DNA of 64,000 nt from Saccharibacillus sacchari DSM 19268 (GCF_000585395.1 NZ_KK073875.1:1144407-1208406), one strand, 5' to 3'. Shown: positions 17,268-27,234, numbered from the stretch's first letter. Made by a program: numbers and translations. The notes: generated by a model from the sequence alone, not told the origin.

Positions 17268-20200
17268 ATGAAAAAACCGAAAACGTTTAGGCTATCCGTC
17301 TGGGTATTGATTTGCTCTCTCTTATTGGGCACTTCCAATATTCCGCTCGCCAGCGTTCATGCAGCAGAACCCCAAGAAACACCCTCGATTACCGCAAACG
17401 ACCCTCAATCTTCAACGAATACCACTTCAACGCAAAGCGTCACCGTCAATGTTTATTTCACTCCAATCACGGAAGATCAATTCGAATCCCCAGGCCAGAC
17501 AGCTTCAACTCTGTACGGTCCCGGTATAGGCATTACGGAAGTCGATAATACCAACGGACAATGGCAGTACTATCACCCTGATCTTCACGTATGGTATGCC
17601 ATAGATAGTCCGAATACGATTAGTGTTTTCGGTGCCAATATTGGGATTCGATTTGTACCCAAAGCAAATTGGAATGGCACAGCGCAGTTCAAATATCGGG
17701 ACTGGACGCTAGACATCGCACCTGGATATCCAAACTGGCTGGACCTAAATAAAGACTACGCGAGTTTAACCACCCACTTCGGTAATGAAGTCAAAACAGC
17801 CGAAATCACAGTAACTCCGGTAAATGATATGCCTTTTGTCACTGAAACAGGCGGCACTTTCCACTATGAATTGGACGGAAAAAGCTATGCGACCTATCCG
17901 GATCTCGGCATTTATTCGAAATCCTTCACTTATGAAGGATGGTTGTATCCGACAAGCGCTCCAACGTGGGGACGATTTTTCGATACATCTTACGGCTACG
18001 ATAACTTCAACGTGTTCTTGGGCTTTGAAGGGAATACAGGAAGAGTAAGCTTTGCCGCCCTTCCTCAAATCGGTCCACGAGCTATTGAATATAAGGTCAT
18101 CACTAATGAACGGCTACCGCTCAATCAGTGGGTGCACGTTTCGATGGTCTACGATGATACGTTGAAAAAAGTGCATATCTATTGGAATGGCGTGCTTAAA
18201 GCTTCCGGCACAGCCGATATGAGTAAAATGGAACCTGCCAGCTCCCAAAATGGTGGCGGACCACGTCCTATCAATTTGATGGGCGAAAGCACCTGGACCC
18301 AAGACGCCAACTACACAGGCGGTATGCGAGACGTCCGCTTCTGGAGCAAAGCTCGGACGCAAGACCAAATCCGCAACGAGATGGGCATTCGTCTGAACGG
18401 AACCGAATCGGGACTTGCAGCCAACTATCATTTCTCTGATCCAACAGACGGAACCGTAGCCAAAGACTACTCGAATGCAGCTCGTAACGGTGACATCGTT
18501 CAAGGGTTCTGGAAGTCGAGCGATGGCTTCAACCGCGGAGTCAAAACAACCGTGAACACTCCGGCGACCAAGACCTTCACGGCTAACGATGTCGACGGCG
18601 ACGAGATCGACGTTATCGTATCGTCTTCCAATCCGACTCTGATCCCGACAGGCAACATTTCGGTTGTCGGACACGGCAGCGAACGTCAGTTGATTCTGAC
18701 TCCGAACCCAGATCAGAGCGGCACCTCGCAAATCACCGTTACACTGAACGACGGACAAGGGCTTCCAAATAGCACAAGCTCCGCTACGTTCCAGTTTACT
18801 GTTATCCCGGGAGACTACGACCTGACCTCCATCAAGCCTTCTGTCGGCACGATGGAACCCGCATTCAATCAGGCAGTCGCCAGCTATAAAATCCATCTTC
18901 CGGGCAAGACCAACAACAGCCCGACCCAGAGCGTCGATATTGACGTAGTGGCTGCTAACCCGGGCGAAGTGGTCGTTACGGCTCAAGCCGATAACGGAAG
19001 CGGTCTTACCGTGACCGGCAGCTATCCAACATTCACGGTAACGGGTCTTAAACCGGGCGTTACGCAATCGGTCAAGATTCGCGTCGCGGACAAGAATGGC
19101 GCAGGCGGCAAAGATTATCAGCTTGAACTCATTCGTTATCCGGGCAACGATGCTGGCCTCAGCGCAAGCAACGGATTGGCTCTGTTCGACGGCAACACGC
19201 CGATCGCCTTAAAGCCAACTTACTCCAACGACACGCCGAACTATACCGCCGAAGTTGAACAGAATGTCAGCAAGATTACGGTGAATGTCGAAAAGTCCGC
19301 CGCCGCTTCCACCGTTGAACTTAACGGAAGCCCAATCGGCTCTTCCAACAGTACAACGGCAAACGGCACGGTCGAACTCAAACCGGGACGCAATGTGATC
19401 GACGTCAAAGTAATAGCCGAAGACGGCAAAACGGTCAAATCCTACAGCGTAACCCTAATCCGTAAACTTTCTGCGGACGCCCGGCTCGTTAAACTGACAA
19501 CAGGCCCAAGCGGTTTATCGCCTGTATTCGTCAGCGACAAAAGCGAGTACACGCTGAATGTTCCTTATGACGAGACGACCGCGACTTTCACCCCGACGGC
19601 TGTTCAACACGCCAAGATCGAGATCAACGGCGTTGAGCATGAAAGTAGCGAAATATTCACAACGCCGACTTTGAACAGCGGCAGCAATATTTTCAATATT
19701 AAAGTCACGGCGCAAGACGGCGTAACCACGCGGACGTATAGTTTGGTTATTGTCAAAGCTCCATCCGACGTCGCCGATCTTACGACTTTAACCGTGACGC
19801 CAGGTACGCTGTCTCCGGCATTCGACAATACAAATACGGCCTACAGCGTCACGCTGCCGAATGCCGATGACGAGATTGATATCACGCCTACACTGTCGGA
19901 TTCGACAGCTACAATCACCATCGACGGAGACGTTCACACCGATGGAACTGCCTACACCAAGCCGTTAGCAGTCGGTATTAATACGGTTACGATCCAAGTT
20001 ACTTCCGAGAGCTTGAATACGAAAAAGACAACGATCATCACGATCATTCGTGAAGCTTCTTCCAACGCCGACCTGGAATCCCTTGATGTAGACGGCGAGA
20101 CGTTGTCGCCTGCCTTTGATCGCAATCAAACCGACTATGAAATTACGGTTGATTCCAGCACGGACGAGTTGGATTTCTTGCCGAAGGCCGACGATGATGC

Positions 20201-23036
20201 CTATGCAGAGGTTCTTCTGAACGGTATCCTGGTTAACGCCGGCGACAAGAAAACAGTGACCCTGAAAACCGGAGTCAACACCATCACTATTACAGTGAAG
20301 GCTCAAGACGGTAAAACCACGAAAACCTATACCGTTACGGTCGTGCGTAAAGCTTCTTCCAATGCGGATCTGAAAAACATCTTTGTGGACACCGACCCGC
20401 TTGCGAACTTCGATTCCGCAACGTCAGAGGTCTTTACCGATGTTCCTAATACCGTATCCGCAATACTCGTAGGCGCTGCAACCGTTGATCCAACGGCTAC
20501 TTATAAAGTTAACGGCCAACCTGCAGCTCCACTTCTTATCGATCTTGCGGTCGGCAACAACAAAGTCGAATTCGTAACGCTGGCCCAAGACGGTCAGACG
20601 ACCAAGACGTACACGCTGAACATCATTCGCGCCGCTTCCGGCAACGCGAATCTGGATGAGCTGTTATTGAAAGACGGCGACGAGGCTCCGATCGACATCG
20701 AGCCTGAATTTTCGCCGGATGTTTTCATCTACGATGTGACCATCGAAGATACCACCGAGACGGTCAAACTGGGCTTGCAACCGGAGGATGAAAATGCGGA
20801 GATCACCGTGACTCAAAACGGTATTCCGGTGCCTTCGCCGTACATCCTCACACCGACTACGGGACTCAACATCATCGAAATTGACGTCACCGCACAGGAC
20901 GGCAGCAAGAAACGGTACACGCTCAACCTGATCAAAAACCCGAGCGCCGACGCGACGCTCAAGCAATTGATCGTGGATGCGGAGCTGCAAGAGCCGATTC
21001 CTGTTTTCTCTCCAGGGACGCGCGAATATGCTTACCATGTATCCAATAAGGTCGATACCTTCTCTCTCCAACCGAAAGCGAATGCCGATGGCGCCACCTA
21101 TCAAGTCACTCAGGACGGACAGCCCATTGACCCAAGCAATCTTGAACTGAAAGAAGGAAACAACACCTTTACCGTCACGGTTACGGCTGCCGACGGTATC
21201 ACAACGCTTGCGTACACCGTTAACATCTATCGTGAAATCCTGCCAAAAGACGCTTCTTTATCGTCATTGCAGGTCATTTCCGCTCGGGGAACGGAGTCGC
21301 TGTCACCAACCTTCCCGTCGGATGAACGCACGTATGAAGTTCAGCTTCCTTACAGTTCGAGCAAGGTAACTGTAGAAGCACTCGCCAACGATCCTCTTGC
21401 CAAAGTCACGCTAAATGGATTGGCAATCGACGGTAGTCAAGAAGTCGGTCTTCTCGAAGGCAACAATGTATTCGAGATTCGAGTGTTAGCTCAAGACGGC
21501 AAAACGCAGCAGGTTCACGCCCTTACAATCGTTCGTCAACCTGCCGCCGCGCCTTCTCCAAACCCTATACCTGTACCTGTACCTGTACCTATACCTATAC
21601 CTGTACCTGTACCTGCACCAACGCCGACTCCGACTCCGATCAAAGAAAGCGTGACGATTCGTGTGGAAACCGGCGAACTGAATCAAGGTCCTCTGCTGAC
21701 GCAGATTCCGATCGATCGTACGCGTCAAGGCGATAGCGTGCGCGACGTCATCACACTCAGCGAAGCTTACAGCGCAGAAGCGATCGCCAAACTTGCCGAA
21801 TCTGGCAACAAGACCGCTCGCGTCGTTGTTCCTGACGACCAGGATGAAGTTACCGACCAACGCTTCAACGTCGATAAGACTGCCGTGCAAGCTCTTGGCG
21901 GCGCAGGCGTAGCTTTGGAGCTGTTTACGGAAAATGTTAAAATCATCGTCCCTCAAGGTTCCATGAATCAATTCGACGGCGATCTGTATTTCCGACTGAT
22001 TCCGATCAAGAAAGAGTCTGAACGTATTGCAGTCGAAAATCGGGCAAAAGTGGAGAAAATCGTCCGCGAAGTTGCCCAAGACGATCGAATTACGGTAGTA
22101 GGACGCCCAATGACTATCGAGACCAACATGCAGAGCCGCGCCGTTACTTTAGTCTTGCCATTAACGGGTGTCACACTGCCGAATAATCCTGTCGAAAGAG
22201 AAGCCTTCCTGGCTGACCTCGCCATCTTCATTGAGCATAGCGACGGAGAGAAAGCCTTGATTCGTGCCAAAGTCGTCGACTATAAGCCGGGATTGAAAGG
22301 CCTTGAATTCGGTGTCAACAAATTCAGTACCTTCACCGTACTCGATATGAACGGTGCTGATCTGGAAAGCCTGCTAGGACCAATCAATACGGCAGACGGC
22401 TCCGGCGCAGACGGAAACGGAAGCGGAAGCGCCAATTTCCATGAGGCTTATATAAACGGCTTCACGGATGGCACATTCAAGCCGGAACGCACAATCAGCC
22501 GCGCCGAGATGGCTGCCATTCTGGCACGCAACCTGGGTTACTCGGAGAACATCGCTCCTGCCGCTTACCCGGATGTCCAAGCCACCCACTGGGCAGCAGC
22601 AGAAATCGCCTTCGTACAAAGCGTCGGCCTGATGGTCGGTGACGATCGCGGCCTATTCCGTCCGAATGCTCCGATCAGCCGCGGCGAAATGGCAACCATT
22701 GCTTCCCGCTACAAAAAGCTGGCCGTAACGGATTCCGCTTCCGGATTCCAAGATACAATCGGTCACTGGGCGGCAAAAGAGATCGAAGCTGCCCGTGCTG
22801 CCGGTATTCTGAACGGCTATACGGACGGAACGTATCGCCCGAACGGTCGTTTGACTCGCAGCGAAGCCGTTAAGATCGTTAACCGTATCTTCGATCGCGG
22901 TCCGCTGTACGGCACGTCGAAGCCAAGCTGGCCGGACGTACCGTCCTCGCACTGGGCTTACGAAGAGATCGAAGAAGCTTCCCGGAACCATAGCTTCGCC
23001 CTTCGGCCGGAAGGCGGAGAGAATTTCCAACCTTAG
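17268..23036 (+). CDS. Giant SLH-anchored surface protein with LamG and cadherin-like repeats
   Basis: The 1922-residue protein begins with a signal peptide (cleavage near VHA-AE, residue 33). An Ig/cadherin-type module ends in TVTPVNDMP (about 55-190). A LamG/concanavalin-like domain (about 190-420) and a second Ig-like module (420-515) follow. Nine cadherin-like beta-sandwich repeats of about 100 residues (520-1420) have openings such as ADLTTLTVTPGTLSPAFD and ends such as TAQDGKTTKTYTVTVVR. A Pro-Val/Ile/Thr hinge lies near 1430-1455, and an unassigned domain spans about 1460-1700. Three or more SLH modules close it (1724-1922). It should be wall-bound and probably binds glycans or acts in adhesion. 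The ATG has a GGAGAT site. Confidence 0.93.
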   Translation: MKKPKTFRLSVWVLICSLLLGTSNIPLASVHAAEPQETPSITANDPQSSTNTTSTQSVTVNVYFTPITEDQFESPGQTASTLYGPGIGITEVDNTNGQWQYYHPDLHVWYAIDSPNTISVFGANIGIRFVPKANWNGTAQFKYRDWTLDIAPGYPNWLDLNKDYASLTTHFGNEVKTAEITVTPVNDMPFVTETGGTFHYELDGKSYATYPDLGIYSKSFTYEGWLYPTSAPTWGRFFDTSYGYDNFNVFLGFEGNTGRVSFAALPQIGPRAIEYKVITNERLPLNQWVHVSMVYDDTLKKVHIYWNGVLKASGTADMSKMEPASSQNGGGPRPINLMGESTWTQDANYTGGMRDVRFWSKARTQDQIRNEMGIRLNGTESGLAANYHFSDPTDGTVAKDYSNAARNGDIVQGFWKSSDGFNRGVKTTVNTPATKTFTANDVDGDEIDVIVSSSNPTLIPTGNISVVGHGSERQLILTPNPDQSGTSQITVTLNDGQGLPNSTSSATFQFTVIPGDYDLTSIKPSVGTMEPAFNQAVASYKIHLPGKTNNSPTQSVDIDVVAANPGEVVVTAQADNGSGLTVTGSYPTFTVTGLKPGVTQSVKIRVADKNGAGGKDYQLELIRYPGNDAGLSASNGLALFDGNTPIALKPTYSNDTPNYTAEVEQNVSKITVNVEKSAAASTVELNGSPIGSSNSTTANGTVELKPGRNVIDVKVIAEDGKTVKSYSVTLIRKLSADARLVKLTTGPSGLSPVFVSDKSEYTLNVPYDETTATFTPTAVQHAKIEINGVEHESSEIFTTPTLNSGSNIFNIKVTAQDGVTTRTYSLVIVKAPSDVADLTTLTVTPGTLSPAFDNTNTAYSVTLPNADDEIDITPTLSDSTATITIDGDVHTDGTAYTKPLAVGINTVTIQVTSESLNTKKTTIITIIREASSNADLESLDVDGETLSPAFDRNQTDYEITVDSSTDELDFLPKADDDAYAEVLLNGILVNAGDKKTVTLKTGVNTITITVKAQDGKTTKTYTVTVVRKASSNADLKNIFVDTDPLANFDSATSEVFTDVPNTVSAILVGAATVDPTATYKVNGQPAAPLLIDLAVGNNKVEFVTLAQDGQTTKTYTLNIIRAASGNANLDELLLKDGDEAPIDIEPEFSPDVFIYDVTIEDTTETVKLGLQPEDENAEITVTQNGIPVPSPYILTPTTGLNIIEIDVTAQDGSKKRYTLNLIKNPSADATLKQLIVDAELQEPIPVFSPGTREYAYHVSNKVDTFSLQPKANADGATYQVTQDGQPIDPSNLELKEGNNTFTVTVTAADGITTLAYTVNIYREILPKDASLSSLQVISARGTESLSPTFPSDERTYEVQLPYSSSKVTVEALANDPLAKVTLNGLAIDGSQEVGLLEGNNVFEIRVLAQDGKTQQVHALTIVRQPAAAPSPNPIPVPVPVPIPIPVPVPAPTPTPTPIKESVTIRVETGELNQGPLLTQIPIDRTRQGDSVRDVITLSEAYSAEAIAKLAESGNKTARVVVPDDQDEVTDQRFNVDKTAVQALGGAGVALELFTENVKIIVPQGSMNQFDGDLYFRLIPIKKESERIAVENRAKVEKIVREVAQDDRITVVGRPMTIETNMQSRAVTLVLPLTGVTLPNNPVEREAFLADLAIFIEHSDGEKALIRAKVVDYKPGLKGLEFGVNKFSTFTVLDMNGADLESLLGPINTADGSGADGNGSGSANFHEAYINGFTDGTFKPERTISRAEMAAILARNLGYSENIAPAAYPDVQATHWAAAEIAFVQSVGLMVGDDRGLFRPNAPISRGEMATIASRYKKLAVTDSASGFQDTIGHWAAKEIEAARAAGILNGYTDGTYRPNGRLTRSEAVKIVNRIFDRGPLYGTSKPSWPDVPSSHWAYEEIEEASRNHSFALRPEGGENFQP
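21569..21615 (+). repeat. Hexanucleotide tandem repeat coding the Pro-rich hinge
   Basis: Roughly eight units of CCTGTA/CCTATA encode alternating Pro-Val/Ile in the hinge of the giant surface protein. Such a tract can expand or contract in frame by slippage and alter hinge length. Confidence 0.8.
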
Positions 23037-23083
23037 TCCGATCAAGTCGCAAGGGATTCAAGCCGAATAACAAAAACATGCAG

Positions 23084-23117
23084 AAAGAGCCTAACACCTT
23101 GGTGTGTAAGGCTCTTT
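23084..23117 (+). terminator. Terminator after the giant surface protein gene
   Basis: AAAGAGCC-AACACC pairs with GGTGTG-AAGGCTCTTT around a TT loop, and a T-tract follows. Confidence 0.9.
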
Positions 23118-23170
23118 TTTTATTTCTCTCACTTTTTCTTAAAATCGACCGATAAACTCAGAAAACCGGA

Positions 23171-23198
23171 TTGCAAATTCCACAAAACCTAGTATAAT
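23171..23198 (+). promoter_or_regulatory. Sigma-A promoter of the small hypothetical gene at 23235
   Basis: TTGCAA (23171-23176) and TATAAT (23193-23198) are separated by 16 bp. They lie 37 bp before the ATG. Confidence 0.65.
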
Positions 23199-23234
23199 AC
23201 TTGGTAATAGAAATTGAAGGAGCTGACTTTTGTA

Positions 23235-23546
23235 ATGTCCGTAGATGATTACCTTGACCTGTACAACTATGCCAAGTCCATCGGCGACGCCGAATGGCAG
23301 GCTTCCCTTACCGCATCACTGGCCGAACAACTTGCCGCGCCGGCACCTTCCGCCGAGGAAGTCAAGCTTGCGGCTCTATGGGAACGATTCGACCAGATCA
23401 ACGAAGAATTAAAAGGTCTATTCCTGAAAATGCGCACGCAGTCCGCTTCCGCCTACTCGGGCCGTTTGGAAGAGCGCGTATGGGAACTCAAATTGGAACG
23501 CATCATCGTCTCGCAAAGTATCCGTTTCCGGCATGTCGGGGTGTAA
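23235..23546 (+). CDS. Small hypothetical protein (103 residues)
   Basis: The ATG at 23235 follows an AAGGAG site (12-nt spacing) and a good promoter. The protein is helical and charged, beginning MSVDDYLDLYNYAKSIGD, with no membrane segment or metal-binding motif. The N-terminal part resembles a short helical repeat, and the C-terminal half could form a coiled coil (ELKGLFLKMRTQ...). I do not recognise a family. It converges on the methionine-rich gene. Confidence 0.7.
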   Translation: MSVDDYLDLYNYAKSIGDAEWQASLTASLAEQLAAPAPSAEEVKLAALWERFDQINEELKGLFLKMRTQSASAYSGRLEERVWELKLERIIVSQSIRFRHVGV

Positions 23547-23585
23547 GGTTCATTTACGCCCGGCAGCCGTTTCCCCAATAAAAAA

Positions 23586-23628
23586 GGCAAGCGGCAGACG
23601 TGGGTGAACCACGTGCAAACCGCATGCC
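23586..23628 (-). terminator. Terminator of the methionine-rich gene
   Basis: On the minus strand GGCA-T-GCGG pairs with CCGC-T-TGCC, with an inner ACGTGG/CCACGT stem, and is followed by TTTTTTATT. Confidence 0.8.
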
Positions 23629-23674
23629 CGATAGTCGTATATGTGCATTGCGAAGCCTAAAGCATGTGTACGCC

Positions 23675-23902
23675 TTACTTCGACATTTCCATTTCTTTGC
23701 GCATCATGGACATGCAAGAAGTCATCATTTCGTCGCACTCCTGCATTTTCTTCATCATCATGTCCATATCCATGTTCATGTCTTTCATGCTCATGCCGTC
23801 CATCCCCGACATTTTCTCCATACATGTCTTCATGGTGTTCATTTTGCACATCATTTCATCCATGCACATCGTCATCATCATTTCCATCGCCATCTTTTCC
23901 AT
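23675..23902 (-). CDS. Methionine-rich small protein (31 Met, 5 Cys in 75 residues)
   Basis: A strong GAGGAGG site eight bases before the ATG and a good terminator show that this is a real gene. The 75-residue product contains 31 methionines (41%) and five cysteines, arranged as MxM, MMM and CM/MC clusters separated by acidic and Lys residues. It has no signal peptide and is probably helical. Met- and Cys-rich runs bind Cu(I) or Ag(I), as in CopC-, CusF- or Ctr-type segments, so a cytoplasmic copper buffer or an oxidant sink (reversible Met oxidation) is plausible. No family is recognised and no copper gene adjoins it. Function is inferred only from composition. Confidence 0.8.
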   Translation of the reverse strand: MEKMAMEMMMTMCMDEMMCKMNTMKTCMEKMSGMDGMSMKDMNMDMDMMMKKMQECDEMMTSCMSMMRKEMEMSK

Positions 23903-24121
23903 TGTTTATTCCTCCTCAAATTATGTGTTGAAGATTTAAACCCAGTCAGACGGAACACCCTCATATATACCCGAAATCACGCTTAGAAACTCGTACGAAA
24001 CCTCGCATCAAAGAGTTTTATCACCGCACGGAACAGGCAAAAAATACGTAATACCTAAAGTAGCCGGATAGGAATATTTTCGATACAACCCAGATTCTGT
24101 TAAGGTTCTTTTTTGTCGTGA

Positions 24122-24952
24122 TCAATATAGCTTCCGATACTCGGTCGGCGTCATATTTTCCCGTGCCATAAATTGCCGATTGAAGTAACTTACGCTCGGA
24201 TATCCGGCGTCTTCGGCGATCTGGCCGATATTCCGATCCGGATGCTCCAACAGCCATTGCTTCGCCATTTGCAGACGCGAACGCGTGATGAACTCCATCG
24301 GGGTCATTTTCATCAAGGTCTTGAACAGTTTGCAAAAGTAATAGTCGCTTACCCCTGCACGCTCCGACCATTCCCTCAGCAAAAAAGGCCGGCATGCTTC
24401 CCGCTGCATATCCGGCAAAAGGCTCAATACGCGGTTCTCTGCCTTGCCTGAACGGTTTTTTTTCAAAGGCACGGCTTGGTGCACGAATTCCGCCAAGACC
24501 GCATACGTCAGCGTGGATAAACGAGACTGATGCAGCATCCGATTCTGTTCGGCTTCTTCCAACAAATCCAGATGCGCCTGCTCCCAATCGTCGCGCTGCC
24601 TGAGCGTCCATAGCAGATGCCGATGGAATCCGCGCTCGATCATGTAATCATGCAGCCTTTCCCCGTAAAAATGTACCCAGCGCACGTCCCACGGATCCTC
24701 CTCGCTGCTGTAATAATGTTGACGCTGAAGCGGAAAATAAAGCACCGCTTGTCCGCTTCGCAATTCGTGCACCGTCCCCTCGATCTCCACATATCCTTTT
24801 CCCGACGCCACGTAATGGATATTAAAATTGTTCAAAGCTCCTTCTTCGCGCAATACGTGATGCTCCGGTTGGCGGCTGTAATGACCGACCGATTCCGGCA
24901 GGCAAAAGTAAGCTTGCCGCTGCAAGGTAAGCAGTATGCTTTGTCTGTGCAT
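24122..24952 (-). CDS. AraC-family transcriptional regulator
   Basis: The 276-residue protein has an N-terminal cupin-like sensing domain (about 1-150, with NIHYVASGKGYVEIEG) and two C-terminal helix-turn-helix motifs (about 180-275) ending in SVSYFNRQFMARENMTPTEYRK. AraC proteins of this form usually sense sugars. It is divergent from the oxidoreductase and aldo/keto reductase genes across a 126-bp region, so it likely controls them. An AAGGAG-like site precedes the ATG. Confidence 0.92.
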   Translation of the reverse strand: MHRQSILLTLQRQAYFCLPESVGHYSRQPEHHVLREEGALNNFNIHYVASGKGYVEIEGTVHELRSGQAVLYFPLQRQHYYSSEEDPWDVRWVHFYGERLHDYMIERGFHRHLLWTLRQRDDWEQAHLDLLEEAEQNRMLHQSRLSTLTYAVLAEFVHQAVPLKKNRSGKAENRVLSLLPDMQREACRPFLLREWSERAGVSDYYFCKLFKTLMKMTPMEFITRSRLQMAKQWLLEHPDRNIGQIAEDAGYPSVSYFNRQFMARENMTPTEYRKLY

Positions 24953-25004
24953 ATTCTTCTCCTTAATGACAATATCGTGTTAATTCAATTCAATATATTA
25001 TTAT

Positions 25005-25032
25005 TTTCAAGCTCTCTTTCATTCATTATAAT
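25005..25032 (+). promoter_or_regulatory. Putative promoter of the Gfo/Idh/MocA gene
   Basis: TTTCAA (25005-25010) and TATAAT (25027-25032) are 16 bp apart in the AT-rich region shared with the divergent araC-type gene. The -35 match is weak. Confidence 0.4.
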
Positions 25033-25078
25033 CGCATCATATAACAATATTCGAGTAGTCATAGGAGGAATATCATTC

Positions 25079-26083
25079 ATGCATCCACGAAACAAACTGC
25101 GCTGGGGCATTCTCGGTAGCGCTAACATTGCGGTTCGTTCCGTCATTCCGGGCTTGCAGCAATCTGAACTCAACGAAGTAACCGCTCTGGCAAGTCGTAC
25201 CTTGGACAAGGCAGAGCAAGCGGCCGCCGAACTGGGCATTGCCAAGACGTATGACAGCTATGAGCAACTGCTTGCCGATGACGAGATCGATGCCGTATAC
25301 ATTCCGCTTCCGAACCATCTGCACTACGAATGGACGCTGCGCGCCGCCGAAGCGGGCAAACATATTTTATGCGAGAAGCCGCTTGCGCTGAATGCCGACC
25401 AAGCCGCAGAAATGGCCGCTGCTGCTTCCAAAGCCGGAGTTCATCTCGCCGAAGCTTTCATGTACCGCCATCATCCGCGTTATGACCAGATTCGCGACGT
25501 GATCGCAAGCGGCGAGATCGGCGACGTGCGCGGGATTCATAGCACGTTCACCTTCAACAACAGCGGCTCGGACGGCAATGTGCGATTCCGCAAAGACTGG
25601 GGCGGCGGCTCGCTGTACGATATCGGCTGCTACTCGATCAGCGCGGCACGAATGCTGCTGGGCAAGGAACCGACCGCCGCGACCGTAATCGCCCAATTTT
25701 CTCCGCAGCATGACGGCGTCGATATGATGGCGAGCGGTCTGCTGGAATTTGACGGTCAGATCGGCGTGACGTTCGATAGCGGCATGTGGGCGGCTTTCCG
25801 CAATACGCTCGAAGTGCTGGGCAGCCAAGGAACGATCGAGGTCCCTTCCGCTTATGTAAGCCCGGGTGACGAACGCTCCAACTTCTTCGTAACCGTAGGC
25901 GACCAGCGTCGCGAGGTGCAAGTTTCTTCGCTGAATCAATATGCCGCGCAAGCGGATGCTTTTGCGCGTACGGTGCTGCACGGCGAAGCGCCGCTTTACG
26001 GTGCGGAAGATGCCGTGCGCAATATGCGCGTGCTGGATGCGTGTCTGAAGTCCGCCGAGCAGCGCCGACGCGTCACGCTGTGA
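25079..26083 (+). CDS. Gfo/Idh/MocA-family NAD(P)-dependent oxidoreductase
   Basis: The start at 25079 follows an AGGAGGAA site; a much longer frame upstream overlaps the divergent regulator and is not credible. The 334-residue protein has an N-terminal Rossmann fold (WGILGSANIA), the catalytic EKPLAL motif (lysine near residue 100) and a C-terminal alpha/beta domain with GGGSLYDIGCYSISAARMLLG. Family members oxidise or reduce sugar or inositol derivatives. With the AraC regulator and the following aldo/keto reductase it forms a likely sugar-metabolism unit. The substrate is unknown. Confidence 0.92.
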   Translation: MHPRNKLRWGILGSANIAVRSVIPGLQQSELNEVTALASRTLDKAEQAAAELGIAKTYDSYEQLLADDEIDAVYIPLPNHLHYEWTLRAAEAGKHILCEKPLALNADQAAEMAAAASKAGVHLAEAFMYRHHPRYDQIRDVIASGEIGDVRGIHSTFTFNNSGSDGNVRFRKDWGGGSLYDIGCYSISAARMLLGKEPTAATVIAQFSPQHDGVDMMASGLLEFDGQIGVTFDSGMWAAFRNTLEVLGSQGTIEVPSAYVSPGDERSNFFVTVGDQRREVQVSSLNQYAAQADAFARTVLHGEAPLYGAEDAVRNMRVLDACLKSAEQRRRVTL

Positions 26084-26165
26084 AGGCAAAGTCCCGTTCT
26101 TTTCATAAGAAGCTGATCACGCATTTCCGTTTTTCAAAACCATTCCCGAAAGGATGAAGACTTCT

Positions 26166-27110
26166 ATGAAACATATCGAAATCAAAGGCGCTGGCAAGCC
26201 GATCTCCAGACTGATCAAAGGCACGGATTACTTTACCCACGATACGTACGAAAAAGCCGCGACCAATATGAACGCATTCCTGGAGATCGGCGGCAACACG
26301 GTCGATACGGCGCACATTTATTGCGGCGGACAAAGCGAGGAAGTGCTTGGCCGTTACATGCAGGAACACGGCAACCGGGATTCCATCGTCATTCTGACCA
26401 AAGGCGCGCATCATGATCAGAACGGGCCGCGCGTGAACACCGACGCGATTCGCAGCGATCTGAACACCAGTCTGGAACGCTTGAAAACAAACTTTATTGA
26501 GCTGTACGCCCTCCACCGCGACGATGAATCCATGCCTGTCGCCGTGATTGTCGATGCGTTGAACGAACATATCAAGGCAGGCCGTATCGGAGCGATCGGC
26601 GCGTCCAACTGGACCTGGCAGCGCTTGAAGGAAGCGAATGATTATGCGGCTTCCAGCGGACTCGTCGGTTTCACGTTCAGCAGTCCCAACCTGAGTCTCG
26701 CCAAAGCCAACGAGCCGTTCTGGGCAGGTTGCGTATCGGCGGATCAACAGACGCTGGATTGGCATGCGGAGAGTCAACTTCCTTTGCTCTCCTGGTCGTC
26801 CCAAGCACGCGGCTTCTTCACGGGACGTTTCACCAAGGAAGTGCGGGATAACGCGGATCTGGTACGCGTCTTTTACAGCGATGACAACTGGGAACGCCTG
26901 GAGCGCGCCAAGCAGCTGGCTGCCGAAAAAAACACGACGCCAATCCAAATCGCGCTCGCTTACGTCCTGAATCAACCGTTCCCGACCTGCGCCCTGATCG
27001 GCGCGCAAAACCGCGACGAGCTGCTGTCCTGCGAGCAGGGCGCAACGATTACGCTGACGCAAGACGAGCTTAACTGGCTGGACCTGAGCGCGGCGAATCA
27101 ACTTCGTTAA
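26166..27110 (+). CDS. Aldo/keto reductase
   Basis: The second in-frame ATG (26166) has an AAGG site at correct distance and is preferred to 26154. The 314-residue protein shows the AKR tetrad: Asp in NTVDTAHIYCGG, Tyr in the same segment, Lys in VILTKGAHH and His in YALHRDDE. C-terminal residues IGAQNRDEL are typical of cofactor binding. It is NAD(P)H-dependent and cytoplasmic. It follows the Gfo/Idh/MocA gene by 82 bp, so co-transcription is likely. Confidence 0.9.
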   Translation: MKHIEIKGAGKPISRLIKGTDYFTHDTYEKAATNMNAFLEIGGNTVDTAHIYCGGQSEEVLGRYMQEHGNRDSIVILTKGAHHDQNGPRVNTDAIRSDLNTSLERLKTNFIELYALHRDDESMPVAVIVDALNEHIKAGRIGAIGASNWTWQRLKEANDYAASSGLVGFTFSSPNLSLAKANEPFWAGCVSADQQTLDWHAESQLPLLSWSSQARGFFTGRFTKEVRDNADLVRVFYSDDNWERLERAKQLAAEKNTTPIQIALAYVLNQPFPTCALIGAQNRDELLSCEQGATITLTQDELNWLDLSAANQLR

Positions 27111-27234
27111 CCCAGCGTCAAAATTGTTCGCGCACCGTAAATCTTGCCTGCTTTCGCAGTAGCTAGCCGCGATCTGATGGTATGATCCGGGATAAGAAAG
27201 CTTTTGCCAGAATCTTATCGAAAAGGGGATTGCC

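Noticed and set aside
24617..25078. N-terminal extension of the Gfo/Idh/MocA protein
   Set aside because: It overlaps the divergent araC-type gene, and a perfect AGGAGGAA site precedes the ATG at 25079.
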